NCBI RefSeq assembly: GCF_003710915.1
Contig: NZ_RHHR01000045.1
Coordinates: forward strand, 22,360-86,359
Direction: 5' to 3'
DNA from: Brevibacillus invocatus
GTDB taxonomy: Bacteria > Bacillota > Bacilli > Brevibacillales > Brevibacillaceae
Length of the DNA stretch: 64,000 nt
How positions within the stretch are numbered: position 1 is the stretch's first letter; the number at the start of each line of letters is the position of its first letter. The notes beneath the pieces are model-generated. The model made no database searches. It had not been told where the DNA came from and worked only from the letters and a program-made list of their open reading frames with translations. The translations under genes were made by a program, and so were the position numbers. Of the stretch, positions 61,990 to 64,000 are shown piece by piece.

Positions 61990-62020
61990 TAAAAAATGCC
62001 CCCTGCAAATACAGGAGGCA
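61990..62020 (-). terminator. Second terminator for the tRNA transcript
   Basis: GCCCCCTG/CAGGAGGC stem (one mismatch) followed on the minus strand by six T; lies 140 bases beyond the first terminator of the tRNA array. The rest of this 320-base spacer shows no gene. Confidence 0.7.
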
Positions 62021-62160
62021 AAGCAAGAGATTCGTTACCTGCTAAAAGGGTAAGCGATCCTATTTCTTACTCTACACGAAAACATATGTTTCTACTACTT
62101 AAAATGTCAGACATGATTCGACATCGACAAATTGCCTACGAGCATCTGCCCTAGCACAAT

Positions 62161-62197
62161 GAAAAAGGCAGAGATCCGAGAGGTTCTCTGCCTTTAT
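62161..62197 (-). terminator. Terminator of the tRNA array
   Basis: AAAGGCAGAG pairs with CTCTGCCTTT; T tract on the minus strand directly after tRNA-Gly. Confidence 0.92.
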
Positions 62198-62201
62198 TAG
62201 A

Positions 62202-62275
62202 TGGAGCGGGTGATGGGAATCGAACCCACGCGACCAGCTTGGAAGGCTGGGGTTCTACCATTGAACTACACCCGC
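62202..62275 (-). tRNA. tRNA-Gly (TCC)
   Basis: Full cloverleaf with acceptor stem GCGGGTG, anticodon TCC in loop CTTCCAA, T-loop GGTTCGATTCC and encoded CCA. Last gene of the minus-strand array. Confidence 0.96.
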
Positions 62276-62289
62276 ATATGAGTTGTTTT

Positions 62290-62377
62290 TGGTGCCGAGG
62301 ACCGGACTTGAACCGGTACGGGAGAAACTCCCGACAGATTTTAAGTCTGTTGCGTCTGCCCATTCCGCCACCCCGGC
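62290..62377 (-). tRNA. tRNA-Leu (TAA)
   Basis: Class II tRNA with a long variable arm; anticodon TAA in loop CTTAAAA; acceptor GCCGGGG; CCA encoded. Confidence 0.96.
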
Positions 62378-62404
62378 AATCATGGTCTACATATGGGCAT
62401 TACA

Positions 62405-62481
62405 TGGTCGGGAAGACAGGATTCGAACCTGCGACCCCTTGGTCCCAAGCCAAGTACTCTACCAAGCTGAGCTACTTCCCG
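62405..62481 (-). tRNA. tRNA-Pro (TGG)
   Basis: Acceptor CGGGAAG, anticodon TGG in loop CTTGGGA, CCA encoded. Confidence 0.96.
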
Positions 62482-62515
62482 ACTATTTAGATAATCTTTC
62501 CTTAAAGAAAAGAAA

Positions 62516-62592
62516 TGGCGTGCCCTGAGAGATTCGAACTCCCGACCTTTTGATTCGTAGTCAAACGCTCTATCCAGCTGAGCTAAGGGCAC
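62516..62592 (-). tRNA. tRNA-Arg (ACG)
   Basis: Acceptor GTGCCCT, anticodon ACG in loop CTACGAA (A34 is normally deaminated to inosine), CCA encoded. Confidence 0.96.
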
Positions 62593-62598
62593 AGGTTA

Positions 62599-62674
62599 TG
62601 GAGCGGACGACGGGTCTCGAACCCGCGACCTTCGCCTTGGCAAGGCGACGCTCTACCAATTGAGCTACATCCGC
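62599..62674 (-). tRNA. tRNA-Gly (GCC)
   Basis: Acceptor GCGGATG, anticodon GCC in loop TTGCCAA, CCA encoded. The two Gly tRNAs of the array have different anticodons. Confidence 0.96.
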
Positions 62675-62694
62675 ATGATGATTTAAAAATTATT

Positions 62695-62781
62695 TGGTGC
62701 GGTCGAGAGGACTTGAACCTCCACGGTGTTGCCACCACTAGAACCTGAATCTAGCGCGTCTGCCAATTCCGCCACGACCGC
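62695..62781 (-). tRNA. tRNA-Leu (CAG)
   Basis: Class II tRNA with long variable arm; anticodon CAG in loop TTCAGGT; acceptor GCGGTCG; CCA encoded. Confidence 0.95.
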
Positions 62782-62843
62782 ATGTTTACCTGTGAGTTGC
62801 TGTCAGCTTTATTCGCTTCCTTCACTCTAAGGTGGGTAAATAC

Positions 62844-62919
62844 TGGTGAGCCATGAAGGACTCGAACCTTCGACCCTCTGATTAAAAGTCAGATGCTCTA
62901 CCAACTGAGCTAATGGCTC
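62844..62919 (-). tRNA. tRNA-Lys (TTT)
   Basis: Acceptor GAGCCAT, anticodon TTT in loop CTTTTAA, CCA encoded. Confidence 0.96.
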
Positions 62920-62927
62920 ACAATTAC

Positions 62928-63012
62928 TGGTGGGGAGAGACGGATTCGAACCGCCGAACCCAGAGGGAGCAGATTTACAGTCTGCCGCGTTTAGCCACTT
63001 CGCTATCTCCCC
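62928..63012 (-). tRNA. tRNA-Tyr (GTA)
   Basis: Class II tRNA with variable arm; anticodon GTA in loop CTGTAAA; acceptor GGGGAGA; CCA encoded. Confidence 0.96.
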
Positions 63013-63019
63013 AAAGCAA

Positions 63020-63095
63020 TGGTGCCGGCGATAGGACTTGAACCCACAACCCCCTGATTACAAGTCAGGTGCTCTACCAATTGAGCTACACCGGC
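63020..63095 (-). tRNA. tRNA-Thr (TGT)
   Basis: Acceptor GCCGGTG, anticodon TGT in loop CTTGTAA, CCA encoded. The array has a second Thr tRNA with anticodon GGT. Confidence 0.96.
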
Positions 63096-63197
63096 GTACT
63101 TATTTAGTGTATCAGATCATTCACAGGAAATCAATGTTTTTCATTTTAACTAAACATTTTCCGTGAATACTTCACTCTGCCTTTTCATAGGTAGAAA

Positions 63198-63274
63198 TGG
63201 CGGAGCTGACGGGACTCGAACCCGCGACCTCCGGTGTGACAGACCGGCGTGAACTCCAACTTCACCACAGCTCC
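63198..63274 (-). tRNA. tRNA-Asp (GTC)
   Basis: Acceptor GGAGCTG, anticodon GTC in loop CTGTCAC, CCA encoded. About 100 bases separate it from tRNA-Thr; no gene in the gap. Confidence 0.96.
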
Positions 63275-63347
63275 ATAATGGATCGTACCCAATGAGTACT
63301 TTGACTTTCCCTGTGCAAGCCTTAACGACAACCGTACAAGGTAAATT

Positions 63348-63424
<77 letters not shown>

Positions 63425-63560
63425 ATAATCAGGACGATTGAGTGTCAGTGTTGCGACGCATAGGATGTGCTAGTGTCGGCGTTGTCAACAGGACGTTGAC
63501 GTTTTTAGCCGACCCACTAAGGACGTGACGCTTTTAACTGACCTTCCTTGTTCCTATAAA
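63425..63560 (-). other. Spacer with imperfect direct repeat inside the tRNA array
   Basis: The 136-base gap between tRNA-fMet and tRNA-Val has no gene. It holds two similar segments with period 30, 63491-63514 (GGACGTTGACGTTTTTAGCC then GACC) and 63521-63543 (GGACGTGACGCTTTTAACTG then ACC). Confidence 0.5.
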
Positions 63561-63636
63561 TGGTGGAGGCTGACGGGATCGAACCGCCGACCCTCTGCTT
63601 GTAAGGCAGATGCTCTCCCAGCTGAGCTAAGCCTCC
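63561..63636 (-). tRNA. tRNA-Val (TAC)
   Basis: Acceptor GGAGGCT, anticodon TAC in loop CTTACAA, CCA encoded. Confidence 0.96.
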
Positions 63637-63721
63637 CTAACCCCAATATGCTGTTGGGGCCCCCGCAAAGTATTCGGTGTTGCTGCAACGCATCCACTTC
63701 ACTTTGTGGGGTGTTAGATTA

Positions 63722-63798
63722 TGGTGACCCGTAGGGGATTCGAACCCCTGTATGACAGCGTGAAAGGCTGCTGTGTTAAACCGCTTCACCAACGGGCC
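63722..63798 (-). tRNA. tRNA-Glu (TTC)
   Basis: Acceptor GGCCCGT with a G-U pair at position 2, anticodon TTC in loop CTTTCAC, CCA encoded. Confidence 0.96.
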
Positions 63799-63816
63799 AT
63801 ATGAGGAAATCACGAA

Positions 63817-63892
63817 TGGTGCTCCCGACAGGAATCGAACCTGCGACCTCTTCCTTACCATGGAAACGCTCTACCGACTGAGCTACAGGAGC
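63817..63892 (-). tRNA. tRNA-Thr (GGT)
   Basis: Acceptor GCTCCTG, anticodon GGT in loop ATGGTAA, CCA encoded. Confidence 0.95.
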
Positions 63893-63893
63893 G

Positions 63894-63969
63894 TGGCTCC
63901 TCGGGACGGACTCGAACCGCCGACCGATCGGTTAACAGCCGATTGCTCTACCAACTGAGCTACCGAGGA
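63894..63969 (-). tRNA. tRNA-Asn (GTT)
   Basis: Acceptor TCCTCGG, anticodon GTT in loop CTGTTAA, CCA encoded. First gene of the array in transcription order within the window. The remaining 31 bases end in a TTGAAGGA/TCCTTCAA hairpin and look like an rRNA-operon spacer. Confidence 0.96.
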
Positions 63970-64000
63970 ACATTGAAGGAGATTGTTCCTTCAAAACTGG

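Noticed and set aside
63525..63958. Short frames within the tRNA array
   Set aside because: They run through tRNA-Val, tRNA-Glu, tRNA-Thr and tRNA-Asn and cannot be genes.

Overview
The window looks like chromosomal DNA of an endospore-forming, S-layer-bearing Gram-positive rod close to Brevibacillus (Bacillales). The evidence is an alpha/beta small acid-soluble spore protein, GerW/YtfJ, a SleB-type cortex hydrolase, SLH-domain proteins, a UgtP-type glycosyltransferase, an LCP cell-wall protein and YhaM. Gene density is high, most genes are on the minus strand, Shine-Dalgarno sequences are strong, TTG/GTG starts are common, and many transcripts end at clear intrinsic terminators. The genus is inferred from gene content and was not tested by a search.

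Layout. 1-2.7 kb: surE with a downstream unknown gene, then a TerB-like gene. 2.8-6.0 kb: an SgrR-like regulator divergent from an MFS exporter. 6.0-9.9 kb: a TrpXYZ-type ABC transporter with two tandem lipoprotein substrate-binding genes. 10.1-15.4 kb: a CNNM/CBS transporter divergent from a bacterial XPB helicase (several palindromes lie between them), then an ECF sigma/anti-sigma pair whose likely own promoter overlaps the XPB stop codon. 15.5-21.4 kb: small exporter, ABC-2 exporter pair, GDSL esterase, MFS, YtnP-like lactonase. 21.6-26.1 kb: fadH with a FadR-type operator, small unknown genes, an LCP protein. 26.4-34.5 kb: PfkB remnant, Fsr-type MFS, a three-gene unit with SEC-C and HARE-like proteins, yhaM-ykvA-dedA, and a broken DUF2062 gene. 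34.6-43.8 kb: nadE, map, an LLM oxidoreductase, a NIPSNAP-Nudix fusion, a beta-lactamase pseudogene, PspC, a flavin reductase, and the tyrosine/homogentisate catabolic pair fah-hmgA behind a cre site and a structured leader. 43.8-48 kb: RluA, lipoprotein, MBL hydrolase with twin operators, tpx, a GGCT-like protein. 48-52.9 kb: pyruvate carboxylase and an orphan FliD-like gene. 52.9-61.9 kb: a sporulation and cell-envelope block (gerW, DUF2953, SLH-3D, sleB-like, SASP, glycosyltransferase, TerC, histidine kinase). 62.2-64 kb: fifteen minus-strand tRNA genes, probably downstream of an rRNA operon that lies outside the window.

Six to seven loci are decayed (PfkB kinase, DUF2062, beta-lactamase, ACS-type MFS, SLH protein, AT-rich secreted protein). 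Best candidates for something undescribed are (i) the fah-hmgA leader, which combines an 18-codon leader ORF with a long-range terminator stem, (ii) the SEC-C/HARE-like/coiled-coil operon, (iii) the palindromes between the CNNM and XPB genes, (iv) twin 13-bp operators around a consensus promoter of an MBL hydrolase, and (v) the FliD-like protein next to pyc.
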